From positions 5,456,001-5,520,000 of the forward strand of contig OX388318.1 in assembly GCA_947579605.1 (NCBI GenBank): a stretch of DNA of 64,000 nt, written 5' to 3'. Numbering within the stretch: the stretch's first letter is position 1; each line of letters opens with the position of its first letter. Source of the DNA: Athripsodes cinereus (taxonomy: Eukaryota; Arthropoda; Insecta; Trichoptera; Leptoceridae). The notes under the pieces were generated by a model. The model made no database searches, had not been told where the DNA came from, and saw only the letters and a list, made by a program, of their open reading frames with translations. This document shows, piece by piece, positions 22,101 through 34,700 of this stretch. The position numbers and the translations under genes are program-made.

Positions 22101-23667
22101 TGGGATAGTGTAGAAAAGTGTCTTCTAAATCTTCTGTGGGTGAAAAATACCTTTTTTTTTTTTTAGTGGAGGGGAAATCCATCATGGACACCCAGCCTTT
22201 CAGACCGGGTAGTGCCGGACTTCTACCGGCTAAAACCCCTCCTCTTCCTTTGCAGCTTGGTTCCTACCTTTCGGTCTACCCAAACTGCAAACTTTGACAT
22301 ATTATCCCTCCATTTGCAGTCGCCTTTCATCCCTTTCTTTCTGGGCTATTATCTCTTCCATGTTACTGCCCACCCTACTCCATACATATGGGGATTGCAG
22401 CATTGACTTTATCATGGAATCGGCAAGGGTGAAAAATACCTGCTGGTCATTCAACAAAGCAACATTCAATTCATGAGAAATATTGATCACAGAGGTTGAA
22501 AAGCTTCCTGGATAGAATATTAACACAGCAAGACTCTATATAAATAGTTCATTGATAATACAAACAAGTTAACATAAATCTTGTTTTTCATAGGTTCCAC
22601 ATGGATTAGCATTACTGGAACATTTGGATTTGGTTTGTGTTGCTGATAGAGAGAACATGCGAGTGGTGTGCCCCAGATCTGGTCTAAAAGGTCGTCAATC
22701 AGCTCTGAGTCCTCCAGCAACAGTACAAGCACCAGACCTTGGCAGAGTATTTGCAGTTGCGGCTTTAGGTGATCTGGTGTACGCTGTCAATGGACCCACA
22801 TCACCAATGATACCGGTGCGAGGATTCACAATTGATCCAAGATCAGAAACAATTATTGATCATTGGGGTCCAAAAGAGGTGAGATTTTTCTTGAACATAT
22901 AAATAGTTTCATAACAGAAAATCAAGACTATCACACATTTTACACATAATCACACTACTTTAGAAAAAAAATTAAAGAGCCCAAATCAAAAATTCTTTAT
23001 TTTTGAGGTAAAATAAAGACAAAAGCTATTTGTAAAAAAGAATTTATAATACATACTAAACACTGTAATGAATGTATTTTTAATAAAATGTGATCACAAA
23101 TCTTTGATGAAAAAATATATATGAAAATTCCGTTGTAAAATACCCTTGATCAATTCTATGTTTCCTTGCAATAAAAAATTAACTAAAATTTAAAATCGGT
23201 GCAATATTATTTTTGTGAAAATTTGTATATAGACATTAAATTTTTTTCTTCCTAGAATGAAAATAATATAGAAATGTAATGTTAAAATAACCTATAAAGT
23301 GTAAATATGTTTATCACTTTTTATATGTTTCATTCTGGGTCACAAAAAAATAACTAAAATTTAAAATATGTGCAATATTATTTTTGTGAAAATTTGTATA
23401 TAGACATTAAATTTTTTTCTTCCTAGAATGAAAATGATATAGAAATGTAATGTTAAAATAACCTATAAAGTATAAATATGTTTATCACTTTTTATATGTT
23501 TCATTCTGAGTCACAAAAAATAACAATTAAAATAAATTCTCTTTTATTTGTTACAGGGATTCACGAATCCTCATTCAATCGCTATCACTCACAACGGCTC
23601 CCACATGTACGTCACAGAGATTGGACCCAACAAAATTTGGAAATTTGAAATGGTGGTGGAAAACTGA
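19117..23667 (+). CDS. Pal: Peptidyl-alpha-hydroxyglycine alpha-amidating lyase (PAL)
   Basis: Exons: 19117-19293, 19398-19579, 20957-21155, 21685-21912, 22594-22878 and 23557-23667. All are GT-AG with matching phases, giving 393 residues (386 if the second ATG at 19138 is used). PAL cleaves peptidyl-hydroxyglycine to the amidated peptide plus glyoxylate in secretory granules. A signal peptide (AYALHIIFSLILSTNLLTDA) starts it. Family marks follow: FGQITAVSINSRGQPIIFHR, the MPHGLTVD and VPHGLAL histidine motifs, DGYCNNQI with the conserved Tyr-Cys, ADREN and NPHSIAITHNG. These match the zinc-binding histidines and catalytic Tyr/Arg region of the NHL-type six-bladed propeller. It is the separate lyase of insects, without the monooxygenase half found in vertebrate PAM. 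No C-terminal membrane anchor is present, so it is likely soluble. Introns hold a MITE, a minisatellite, a tandem duplication and a retroposon. Confidence 0.95.
19654..19924. mobile_element. MITE with about 30-bp TIRs (copy 1)
   Basis: GACATATCGTCGTTGCATAT at the left and the reverse complement at the right (ATATGCAACGACGATATGTC) enclose about 271 bp. Both ends allow a TA target-site duplication (TA-TCGTCGTTG). A second copy lies at 39685-39925. It lies in intron 2 of PAL. Confidence 0.85.
20220..20765. repeat. Degenerate ~20-bp minisatellite in PAL intron 2
   Basis: About 18 imperfect copies of a unit close to ACTATAGCCAGATTGTTTAC run through this stretch. They are interrupted at about 20325-20475 by other AT-rich sequence with TTTATTTATTT. 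The first four copies (20220-20315) are the best preserved, and later ones drift strongly. Confidence 0.75.
22138..22441 (-). mobile_element. Truncated retroposon with 15-bp target-site duplication
   Basis: GGGTGAAAAATACCT at 22138-22152 is repeated exactly at 22427-22441. The insert between them begins with a poly-T run, so it is a minus-strand insertion with a poly-A tail. It is GC-richer than its surroundings. Its 3' end on the minus strand reads AAGTCCGGCACTACCCGGTC then GGGTGTCCATGATGGATTTC. Exact 15-bp flanks imply a young L1-type target-primed insertion in intron 4 of PAL. Confidence 0.85.
23181..23522. repeat. 171-bp tandem duplication in PAL intron 5
   Basis: AACTAAAATTTAAAAT starts at 23181 and again at 23352, and the two 171-bp units then match with only a handful of differences. 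It is a simple local tandem duplication of intron sequence. Confidence 0.85.
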
Positions 23668-24208
23668 CGTGATTCAAAAAACAAGAACATAAAAATAACA
23701 CACAAAATAAAACATCAAAAACAATAACTACTAATAAATAAATAATAGTTTATGCATAAGCAATTCAGTACCTCAGAACTTAAGCAATATGTTTAAAGAC
23801 TTTGTCATAAATAAGGGGTAGAAGTAAATGTTTTAAATATATCAAACAATGCATTTCAATATATATCATTGTTGTGGTAAAAATGAATAGTAACATATCA
23901 AAATTTTTCACTTGGAACAAACTAGCAACGGGTAGACTGTACTTCATAACAAGGTTACATTTAATTTAATAAAAAATTAATAAAACAAGAACTAATGTTT
24001 TAAATTTTGGGTAATAATAAAAGATTTACAAATGCTATGTGACAACTATGAGAACATTTTTTAGGATTGCTTTTGTAAAATATGACATCATCTGAAAAAA
24101 ATACTGCTTTTTTGTGCGGGAAAATGAGACAAAATTTAACAGTTGGACCGCAAAAATGTCGGATGATATTCTCACTTAGAACTTAGCGCAAGAATATTAT
24201 ATTGAGTT

Positions 24209-24396
24209 GAGTTTGTCGGTAGCCTGGAGGTAGAGTCTCGGCCTCGTGAATAAGGGGTCCGTGGTTGGATACCAGGTACCGGCAAACTCCTCTTTCACGA
24301 CACAAGTTTTTAGTAGCTTACTGTGAAAGGTGTATAAGGTTGTATTTGGGTTTATAAAAAACAAAACCCAGATATATTTTTTTTCTTTAAAAAAAT
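24209..24396 (+). mobile_element. tRNA-derived SINE, family A (plus orientation)
   Basis: Head GTAGCCTGGAGGTAGAGTCT, a B box with one mismatch (GGTTGGATACC), body CACGACACAAGTTTTTAGTA, tail TTTGGGTTTATAAAAAACAA and a T/A-rich end. It aligns along its full length with the reverse of 9491-9681. Confidence 0.85.
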
Positions 24397-26824
24397 GCTA
24401 TTAGACGTTTTCCTAAGACTAATATTTCTCTTTGGAAATAAATGGAGATAACCACCTGTCTCCATACATGCCAAAAAGATTTCAAGTTTTGTCATTATAA
24501 GAAATACGAAAAAGCATCTTATTTCTGACATTGGTAAGTTGGACTGAGCTTCCTGATGTTGCAGATAGATGTTTTGCAATTTCATTCTTGCTTTAGTTCT
24601 GAGGTATAAATTTGCTTGTATTGCATCAATTTGTGTTCATATCAATAATACAAAAAATACACAAAATATTTATAGTAGGTACATATATGTTACACAGGTT
24701 TATAGAAATATATGGATTTTATGGAAAAAGAATTTGGAACTGCAAAAAACATTTTTATTTCAATACAAGTATTTAATGCATTCGGTATTTTTTTACCCAC
24801 TCTAGCCATAGTTTAAAAAAAACTGATTTAAAATATAAAAGAGGTGTGTTACATACTTTATGTGATTGCATTAATTTTAAAGTACAAATGACTCAAAGAA
24901 GTAAATATATATCAGAGTTTGATTTCTAATTTATAAATTGTAATTGCATTTATTTTCAGTTTTACAATGAGTGATGATAAAATATTGACTTGTTTTATGT
25001 TCTAAATATTTATATATTTAATTTAACAAAATATTACATGTAGAATATATTATAATGGTAAAATTTGAGTGCTGGTAACTCTGGTGTTGCCAGGAAAAGA
25101 GTTTTTAAATAAATTAAATCAGACAAACGTGGGGAATGGATCTTAAAATTGTACACATTTATATATTGTAATGTGAGTTTTAGTATTATAAAAGCAATAG
25201 AAACTTGAATACAAATAATATATTTAGAGATATTTAGAAAATTTACCATAGAGGTTAATATTAGTAAAACTTATGTATTATTAAAATTAAAACTCCTTAT
25301 TCTTATTTGATTCTAAGATATATCATTTGTATAAAATATCTCTCAGCCATTTTTTTTTACATCTTCTGCCATTGTTAGACTGGAGATTAGTTTCTGATAA
25401 TAAACTCTTAATATACATTTTAGAATCGATGAAATAAAAGTAATTACCAATATTAATATTCTTAATATTTATATGATGTTTTTAGAAAAACTAAAGTATA
25501 CAAATTATTTCTTGTTATTTAAATGATTTTGTGGAATGGAGAAGAATATTACAACTCTTTATTTTCATTGTTTACTTATAATATGTATTTAACCAATGTT
25601 TTAATGGTGACAAAATAAAAATAAAAACAAATGCTGGGATAGCTCGTCCATTTTGTCTATGGTATTTTAAAATTGAATCAATAATTCTAATTTTAAAAGA
25701 TTTTCACGAGTTTCTTATAATTGTCCAAAAATAAAGCATCCTTTTGATTGTTAACTGATAATTTTACAAGAACTGAAACATTTTTCCCAAAATGCACCTA
25801 AGTTTAATTTATTTCTATTTTTTTCAATCAATCTGTTCAACAGTCGATCTGTTTTGTGAGTAATCAGATAAAACTGAAAATGCAATTTCTAAATAAATTT
25901 TGCTTTATTTTTCAAAGTAACTAACATTCTAGTGTTTTCTATACTGATAATTACTTCTTCTATTCAGATAGCAAGTACCTATAAAAAAATATGTCAATAT
26001 GTTAAGGTGATTTGAAAACAGAAAAATACATATAAACGGACTAAAATATACCAGTGGAAATAAAAGAGGTGGGAGATTTTAAAGGTCTATTGTAGTGAAA
26101 AATAAAATATAAATTTATTCTATCAAATGGGAGATATTGAATTTTTTTGATATGGGTATGATTATTTGAAATTTTTAAACAAAATAAGTGAATTACGTAT
26201 CAATTAAACATTAAAAAAAACATATTGGGTAAGTCTAACGCACAAGGATGGACCATAATTTATTGAAAACAAAGGTTTTATTCAAAAAATAATATTAGAT
26301 TATATTGCTAATATTTTGAAATACGTAGAAAATTGTGGATCGCTGTTAGAAAAATAAATATAAATAGTTGATGTTTAGAATAATAATATAATGTTCCATT
26401 TACAAATTATATTATGAGAAGGCATTCTATAATGTCAAATTTAAAAGAAGAATAGTGTAATCAAATATATTATATTTAAAAAAGATGATTCTGTACGAGA
26501 ACAGCAGCAAACTAACATTGATTTGTTTAAATTCTCAAATGATAATACACAACTTTTACAAAAAAAAAATAGCGAACACAACAAATTAATATTTAAACGA
26601 TGTTAAGTAATGTTTCGAAACATAAAACTGAAAATAATTCAGATCTTAAAATGATATTCTTGCTTCGCTAAAATATTTGAGCAGTTAATATGTTTTATAA
26701 AATAAAAATGGATCAGTGAGTTTGTTACAGATGACAACCAAAATGAGGAAAGTACAAAATATTTTCAAGATATCTAGAAATATGTAAATTAAACATATGA
26801 AATTTTCATATAAAGCCCAGAAAA

Positions 26825-26930
26825 GATAATGTCAGCTTATTTGGTAGTTCCCCAGATGGGACTTGAATCTTCAACCCATCCTTTTCAAGAGGTGTGCTTT
26901 GTCCAATTAAATTGCCAGGCGACATACCAA
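26825..26930 (-). mobile_element. tRNA-like SINE head or tRNA pseudogene (second family)
   Basis: On the minus strand GTCGCCTGGCAATTTAATTGG resembles a D-arm/A-box region, and GATTCAAGTCC a B box, about 50 bases apart. A TCTTGAAAAGGATGGG stretch sits where the anticodon arm and variable loop would be. The acceptor stem does not pair well, so it is not called as a functional tRNA. Confidence 0.5.
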
Positions 26931-28020
26931 AGCTCCAAAATTCTCTCCCATAAACCTTAATTACAGCTTAATGCGCATAGGTGTTCTGGTATACCCAGTA
27001 TTTAGAAATATATACCAACATGAGTTAATACTTGAATGACATAATATTATTTTCATAATATATGAATATATATCTACAATATATTCCTAATAACATTTTC
27101 CTATACCTATGCATGTAGAAATTATTTAACTATCTATTTATATATTTTGAAGAAATAAAAATATTTATCATGCGAGATGTTTCACTTACATGGATTACCC
27201 AACATGCAATGTCCACTTGGAAGACTCCTTAATCGATGAAGACGGCTGGGCCTCGACATTGCAAGAAGAGTCTCTCGTATTTTATTCACTTTATTTCAAT
27301 AAAAGGCTTTATTCCCTTTTATAAAACATAAGGTTACATAAAAAAATACAAACAATGCAAATGCAATTCACATTTCTAAAACAAATTTTATTGATTAGAA
27401 TTGTAACCTTTTTGAACAAAAAAATAACGATATTGGTGTTTCTTCCTTTTCTTAAAAAGTATCATGTTAAATTATTATTGAAAAGACATCATATTCTACT
27501 GGGATCTTTGGAAACTTTCTGCCAATGCGATCCCAGAGATAAATATAAACAAATTGGTATCAAAACTACAAAAATAAAACATGAAAACCTTTGTATGAAT
27601 AGACCATAGCATGCTAATAAAAGATCATAATTATGAAAAACACCTTCGAATTTTTCATTGGGCTGACGCTTATTTTGCATAACTCCATGTTTTTATATGG
27701 AAGAAAACACAATTGGTTTTAGTTTTACTGTATAATTTATTAAACAGTGATCTGGTCTCGACTTACACAGTCTTTGTCAAACTAACCTTCAAGGTATTCA
27801 ATTGGTATGAGTTATCTATGAACCTAATAAATCAAATCAGGAATGCAAAATTATTTATTGACATAGGTATAAGAATAAATAAATAACAAGTAATTGGACA
27901 ACATAACATAGACAAAATAACCAATAACAATGAAATGAAATAACCACCTTTTGAAAATATTACATATAAAAAAGTTCTTATTAAAAAATACTCATTATTT
28001 CACTAAAGTCACATATTGTT

Positions 28021-31000
28021 CTATGATTTCTTCACTGTCTTCATAAATAATACCATATCTGAAAGAAAAAAGTAAATAAATATTAATATCTTGATGTATT
28101 TACTTATTTTACAAAATGATCAGCCAAGGATATTTTTTTTTAATAATCAGCCAAGGACTTTTATGGGTTTTGCATTTTCTTATATCCAGAACATGTACCC
28201 TAACTTTTTTCTGTAAAAGTTTTCCATTGTCTAGCAAGAGGCAAAATTTCACAAACTCTAATTTAATAACGAGATATGGATACCATAAAAGTTTTCTTCT
28301 TTGTTCACTGGGAGAGTCTTATGTCAACTAATTACACACCTGTGGAAGATATTATGGCAATAGAACACATAATTTCTTTTTCTATTTATACCATCACGGC
28401 ATCTTCCACAAGTAGGGTAATCAGTGAACTTAAATATATGATTATCATCCTCTTCATGCTAAAAAAAGACATTCAAGATGCCCAAAAACTTACAAAAAAG
28501 AGAGGATGACTCATTTTATTTGTATGTAAATTCTACAGAAACATCAACTTACTGATAAATATAACCATAACAACTATGATCATGACCCAAAGCCAGAGTT
28601 TCCAAGCTTTCTTGGTATGTTCCTCTAACTTCTCACTTTCTGTCTTCAGTGTCACCAGATTTGCATCTGTAAGGTGTGACGATGTTTTCAAAATCTGGAA
28701 AAATACAGAAAATAGAAACCTTAGATAAATCCTTTGCTCCAAAGAAACTCATGCAATTCATCACCCTTTCTTGTTCTATGTTCTTCCATCCACAAAGATT
28801 CTGAAGGCCTGCATAACCTTCTTAACGATACATCATTCCTATGATCATGACATTAGAGTGTTAGGAATGTCGTGAAATGAGGTGACCCCAATCCAGGGAC
28901 TAATTTTTACTCTATGCTCCTGAAAGAAGTTGAAGAGAAAAAAGAAAGGAATATCAGGAAATCCAAAAACTATACTCCAATAAATTCATCACATATTCTA
29001 TCTTAATCAAACCACCTATCACTTAAAACTAAATTAATGGGTAATACAAGTTGTTAATGACATTTTTTAAGTGTGGTTCAACAATAACAAGTAGAAATAA
29101 TACATACCTCAGTATCCTTCTTAATAATTTGATTAGCCAACTCAGTTTGTTCCTTAAGATTCCTAGTGAGTAACAGCATATTCTCTGCCACCTTCTCCTG
29201 CATGGTGTGGTGATATTTCAGCAGACTATCCAGATCCTCAGTTCCATTTGTTACAGACTTGGAAGTGGGAGGTCTTGATATATTTCTATGTCTTAAGGAA
29301 TCTTCGGTGTCTGAAAAATAACATTATTTTGGTTTCATTAACTTCGAGTATATTTTACATACATAAGTACACTGTAGAATATACATCTGAAGAAATTAGT
29401 AGCCTGATGGTAGAGCCTTGGACTTATAATTGAGAGACCCCGGGTTCGATTCTAGACACTGGGTACTTGGATTTACTTCAATTATAGTCCAGATTCATAT
29501 TAATAAAAAATCTGAGTTAGGACATATTATTACATATTTTCTGTGTATCGTAGAGCTACCGGTAAATAATTGGTCTTCCACTCTTTTTCATAAGTTTTTG
29601 AGTGTCCTGAAAAAGGCAGGTATAAAAATAAATACATTTTATATTTTAAAATCAGTAATTCAATTCGCCACCCCTTTCTGAATGTCTTAAATTTAAAACA
29701 AGGCAGTTGGAAAATCATTAAAAATTACCTCAATTACAGAGAACAACATTAAAACTAAAGAACAAAAATAGGCACAATAAGTCCGGGAATTCATACTTCC
29801 TGTCAAACTACATTGAATACTGCTTACTATGAGAGTATTTAGGAGTAAAATTGGAAATAATTTAAATCTAGATTCAACTTGGAAAATACATTGGTTCAAT
29901 ATTTTTTAAAGTACCATTGAAGAATAAGTCAGCCTTAAGTTCTTGATTGTATTTAGCGCTAGTTTTTTGATGTATTTCTTTAGTGGCCATATTTGTTCCT
30001 GTTGCGGCAGCTCCATGAGATAAATGTTGCACAGCTACAACCTGAAACATTAAACAAACATAATATATTGTATTTTAATTTTTATTACCTTTGTTTTTTT
30101 TTTAAATTGGTATTCCGATGCCCGATTCTATATAATGACAATCAATTTTATTAAAAGTTGCGTATTGACCTGAAATACTAGGATTATTTTATTTTTATTT
30201 CTGTCCCTAATGTTTTCATATTATTGTAATTAACATGTTGAGCCGTAGATATGTGATAAATAAAGAAAAAATTAATATCAACAAAACAAGCTTAATTCAA
30301 ACCTCACTGAAACGATTCAGAAATAGCTATGTTTAATAAGTTTCCCAAGAGTGTGCCCAATTTTTTCATTCACTTTTAATCCGTTTAATTTATTCATCTA
30401 GACCTATGACTACATTACTGTACTAAAAAGAAAACCAACCTTTTGCACAGGATTTGTCAATTCTGTAGTTTTAACTAATCCCTTAAGAAAAATATGTCTG
30501 CGATTGTAATCTGCCATTGTGTCTTTGGAAGGTTTACTGAAATTAAGTATAAATCCAAATTAGTAGGAATTAAAACTATGGTATTTGAGTTTTTCCAATA
30601 CCTGTATTGGTAATACACAAACACTGTATTTTCATTTTTCCTTGACCAGTAATATTTATTTATAGCAGTAAAAAGCACATAATCAATATCAACCACAATA
30701 CAGTGAGAAATTATAATTAATACAAAGGTTAAATGCAAGATGATTTTCGTAAAAGGTAATATTTAAATAATCTTTTAACTAGGCAATACAAGTTGCAAGG
30801 CACATATAATTTGAAGAAATCAGTGTTTTTCGCCTAGTTATCGGCACAAATCACGACCCTCAGCAATAAAAAAGAGGAAGAAAAATGAAATGAATTTTGA
30901 CATTGTGATTAGGAATCTGATGTACCTAATGGGAAATGTTCTAACTACTTCAAGAACTGTATTGAATACCTATCAAGATTTAAGATTTTGGAGCAATCAG

Positions 31001-31208
31001 TCAATCAAGTAACAATTTTGGACAAAATAAGGCTTATTTATAAAGTAAAGAGTATTGCTTACTTTGGTAGCTTCTGTAAATCTATCAACATGTGTTCCAA
31101 ATGTTCAAGATATTTTTTCAACCTCCAGTCTTTGTCAGGATCTTCCTTGGCCATTTCTTCACATCGCTGCAGAACTCGCTTTACATCTATTTCAATTTTA
31201 GACAACAT
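28021..31208 (-). CDS. Sec20: Sec20/BNIP1-type Qb/Qc-SNARE of retrograde Golgi-to-ER traffic
   Basis: Exons on the minus strand in order: 31208-31063, 30536-30440, 30041-29915, 29310-29108, 28694-28553 and 28058-28021. All are GT-AG and phases close exactly (753 nt, 250 residues). Sec20 works with Ufe1/STX18, Use1 and Sec22 in fusion of COPI vesicles with the ER. The N-terminal half is helical (LEHLEHMLIDLQKLP, KPSKDTMADYNRRHIFLKGL). The SNARE core runs from about LDSLLKYHHTMQEKVAENML through LANQIIKKDTEILKTSSHLT to LKTESEKLEEHTKKAWKLWL. A C-terminal membrane anchor (WVMIIVVMVIFINMVLFM) and a short basic luminal tail KTVKKS follow. The human homologue is of similar size (about 228). It is divergently transcribed from GCP4, 579 bp away. 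Introns hold a SINE and a LINE end. Confidence 0.9.
28386..28428 (-). mobile_element. LINE 3'-end fragment
   Basis: ACCATCACGGCATCTTCCAC then AAGTAGGGTAATCAGTGAAC is a minus-strand copy of the 3' terminus of the LINE family at 9035-9385. It lies in an intron of Sec20. Confidence 0.55.
29394..29520 (+). mobile_element. tRNA-derived SINE, related subfamily
   Basis: GTAGCCTGATGGTAGAGCCT (A-box region) and GGGTTCGATTCTA (B box) are spaced as in a tRNA. They are followed by a body (GGGTACTTGGATTTACTTCA) unlike family A apart from the head. It lies in intron 3 of Sec20. Confidence 0.7.
29553..29720 (-). repeat. Dispersed repeat, partner at 12602-12680
   Basis: AATTGGTCTTCCACTCTTTT and CTGAAAAAGGCAGGT match the stretch AATTGGCCTCCCACTCTTTT and CTGTTAAAGGCAGGT at about 12611-12672. 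The minus strand is open for about 60 codons but shows no clear domain. It is likely a remnant of an unrecognised transposon. Confidence 0.5.
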
Positions 31209-31787
31209 TTTAGTTTGGTGTATTTATTAATAAATTAATTGGTAAATACAGAATTTGCACAAAATACACGTCACTCAAAACAACTTTTTGCATTATTTTG
31301 ACAATTGCTGTCAGCTGTCAAAGTCTTCTTCTTCTTCTTATTTTGTTTGGCTTTTCACCCATTTAGAGTGTTTTCGCCAGGAAACATGCATTTTTCGATC
31401 ATGTAAAAATTAATTTAGCTATTTATTATTTGAATAAAAAAATGTATTTAACATATAAGTAAAATGTTTCAAAACAAAAGCAATGAAAATAATTATCTTT
31501 ATTTTTTTAATGGTAAATTGAATTATAACTATCCTGTATCAAGCATGATCATTGCATTATTTGGAAATAAAATTAAACAAATCTTACGACTGTCCATTTT
31601 ATTTACATCTAGTAACACTATATAAACGTTCCACTTTGACACTTCGCGTTGTTATTATTTTAATATTTTGTATTTTATCTGAAACGTTTGAAATTTACTC
31701 ACAGAAATTTATTTAAAATTTCTATAACTTTGTGCCAAAATGTTAATCAAATTATTGTAAAAAATATATCAGTATTTAAAGTTAAGA
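31209..31787. promoter_or_regulatory. Shared divergent promoter region of Sec20 and GCP4
   Basis: The two start codons, on opposite strands, are 579 bp apart. The interval contains TTCTTCTTCTTC and only AT-rich sequence with no clear TATA-initiator arrangement I would defend. Both products are housekeeping proteins, so a bidirectional promoter is plausible. Confidence 0.5.
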
Positions 31788-34700
31788 ATGATACACGACG
31801 CTTTATTTTTGTTATGGGATTGTCCCAGCAGTTCTGAATTATTGTCAGAGGTGGTAAGTGAAAAACGTTTATAACACCTTATTGTACAAAATATGTAGGT
31901 ATTAACTGTAAAAAATTCCATTAGCTAGGTACTTTGTATTCGAAAAACCATTTTATTAAAGAAATAAAAACGATTGCATTCAGCTATTTATTTATTGTAT
32001 AATAGAAACAATGAACAGCATTACAGTAAAAACCTTTTAGCTGTCTTTGTACGTAAACATTAAATAATCAAGATAATAATAAAATACAACAGAAAAATAC
32101 AGACACATAGAAATTCTATGACACAAATATACAAGAAAAAGGAACACATATAGCGCGTCGAACCGCACGCAATAATCCACCTTAAGAATATTTGGTAGTT
32201 ATAATCCTTCTCTTTTCTGATTTGATTGACTAATTATGTTTCCAGTATCACAAGGAAAAAATAGCGCATTTAAATTCATGTGAGAAGGAGATATTTAATA
32301 GGATCTTGAAGATTGCCAAGTGCCATGGAATTATTAGGAAGTTTATTGCCAAGAAATCATTCGCTTCCGCTAGGCCTTTAGATTGTGTATTTAATGGTAA
32401 GTGAATTTGTTTTCTTTAAATGTGAAGATTTATTCAATTACATTACTAGTAAGTTTAAGATATAATATAGTCAAAATTAATTAACTTAGTTGTGTGTGCC
32501 TAAGATACTCTTTTTTTGTATCCTCAATGGATGAATTGCTTGTATTAAAAGTTATTCCTTCTGTAAAAATAAACATGACATTCGGGATTGGTGGTATCTA
32601 CTACAGTAAATTTTAAATGTTTTTTTTTGTTTACTTGTATTGTTTTATGAATACCTGAGGTTTTTTATACCTGAAAAACTTCGAATTAAGGATAAAATTG
32701 TTTAGTACTTTGCCAAATCTTTAAAATGAAATCAAAATCAGTTATTTTCATTATAGGAAAATTGGTGACTGCTCTGTCTGGTTCATATATTCAAGCATTG
32801 AGTGAAGGTTTGGATGAAGTGTTGGAACCATATCGCCTAACTCTCGTAGAATTGGAACAAAATGCCCTTGCTAATCCGTATCTTCCTCTCTCCTTTATTT
32901 TGGGAACTGTGGAGAAATATAAACCTCTATTTAATACAATTACTAATATTCTATTTAGCATCAAGGAGAAGAGGTTTTACGGATGTCAGGTGTTGCACAT
33001 ACTTCAGAAACATGCCCTCAGTGGAAACGAGGAGACCACATTGGCTATTAGAAAGTATGTTGAATTTTCCAGTTTCATAATATTATACAAATATTTCAAT
33101 AATAAATATGATGAACCTTAATTTAATTTGAAATATAAGCAATAAACATCTCAAACAGCCTTCAGTAAGTGATTGGTTGACTTTGTGAAAATGGAGTAAG
33201 TCAATAGCTAGAGGATTTGAATTGAGATTTCTCGAATGGAAGTAAATAATTATTTCGTAAACAAATTTTCATATTCCAGACTTATTACTATAGTTCATAG
33301 AGTTTTCTATGATCAGCTGTGCAGTTGGCTTCTGTATGGAGATCTGAAAGACAATCAGAGAGAGTTCTTCATCCATGCTGTTGAGAATGTCAAACATCAG
33401 ACGTCTTCCACTAACTTGAACCAATCCAGAATGAGTTCTGTTCCATCTAGTGATCATAGTAAAAATGGAAGTTCATTACAGGTTATTGTGAATTTTGAAA
33501 TTAATTGTGATTTTAGTATTAATTTATATATAAAAAAAATGTAAATATTCCACTTTCCACGACATGACAAAACCCCTCTTCATTGCCGCTTCCAGGATAT
33601 CTACTTAGCCACTCCAAATCAAATCTTTAAAAAATAATACTGTCTTTATAATATAAATTTCTTATATGTGGCCTGATGATAAAAACCCATTTTTATTTAA
33701 GAGATTTATGTATTTTTATTGTGTGAATAGAGTTTTGTAATTGAAGTGATCTACTGAACAAGGGATTATAATATGTTTAATGAAATATTTATAAAATTTA
33801 GTCATCGATCCTTATTCAAAGTATCACTTAATTTGAATGCTATATTTGTTTATGATGTGTACATATTGTGTCTAAATCTAGTTTTGTCAATGATTATTAA
33901 ATGCAGATAATAATTAACAAATTCACATAAATTATTTTCTACAGAAAATATATTTTCTATTGTTTATTGTTTTCAGGATTCCCTGAGCAGAACCTTGAAA
34001 AATGTAGATTTTGAAATAAATGCTGTAATGTTACCGTACTATATTCCCCTCTCCATGGCACAGAAGATATTGTTTATAGGGAAGTCTGTAGCGCTGCTGG
34101 ATTCCAGTCCTACGGGGATGAGTAAACGAAACATTGGGTTGTTCTCTGTAGACAGAGAGTTGGGAAAAGGGTAAGTTTTTCCAGTGAGGGATTCAGAAAA
34201 AACTCAAGGGGGAGGGGGGGCGCAAAAATTATACACATATACAAGACAATGCCATTTTATTTAAACTGATTATACCCATATACAAGACATCGTCAATAGG
34301 CCCCGTAAGGAGGGGGGGGGGTGCCACTGAAGTTTTCATAAATCATATTATAAAACACAAGGAATCTCTTATAAAGGAATAAGACATTACAATAATTTGA
34401 ATTGACGGCATGCTTCAATTGAAATTATTGTAACGTCTGTGATGTTAAATGTCTCATGCATTATGTTTTTATTAAAATTGGTGCCTTGATAAATTTTAGA
34501 TTTACTATTTGGGGTGAGAAAGAAGCTCACTTCCATGAATCGATTCAGGAACTGAAGAATATGGATGTGTTCAATCTGAGAAAACTGGATGCTGTGCTGG
34601 ATGAAATCAAGTCTTGTGTTACAGAGGTAATAGATATATCAATTAAACCATCTTATCTGTACCTACTATCATAACATATACCATAAGTGGAGTAGCCAGT

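Larger units (their letters stand above)
23668..28020. other. Long AT-rich intergenic region between PAL and Sec20
   Basis: No coding region is supported. It contains SINE copies at 24209-24396 and 26825-26930. The rest is AT-rich, with only short open frames that have no family resemblance. The first few hundred bases are presumably the PAL 3' UTR. Confidence 0.6.

Noticed and set aside
26825..26930. Functional tRNA gene
   Set aside because: A and B boxes are present but the acceptor and anticodon stems do not pair.
27200..27300. GC-richer patch possibly coding on either strand
   Set aside because: Too short, with no domain and no splice context; perhaps a transposon fragment, but unsupported.
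28021..28061. Alternative Sec20 C-terminus reading YGIIYEDSEEIIEQYVTLVK
   Set aside because: The phase from the previous exon (one base) and the AG acceptor give the other frame, which closes with a stop after a basic tail. The acidic frame would need a non-AG acceptor.
28116..28331. Open frames on the plus strand over Sec20 exons and introns (28116-28509)
   Set aside because: They are antisense or intronic to the well supported Sec20 exons and have no family resemblance.
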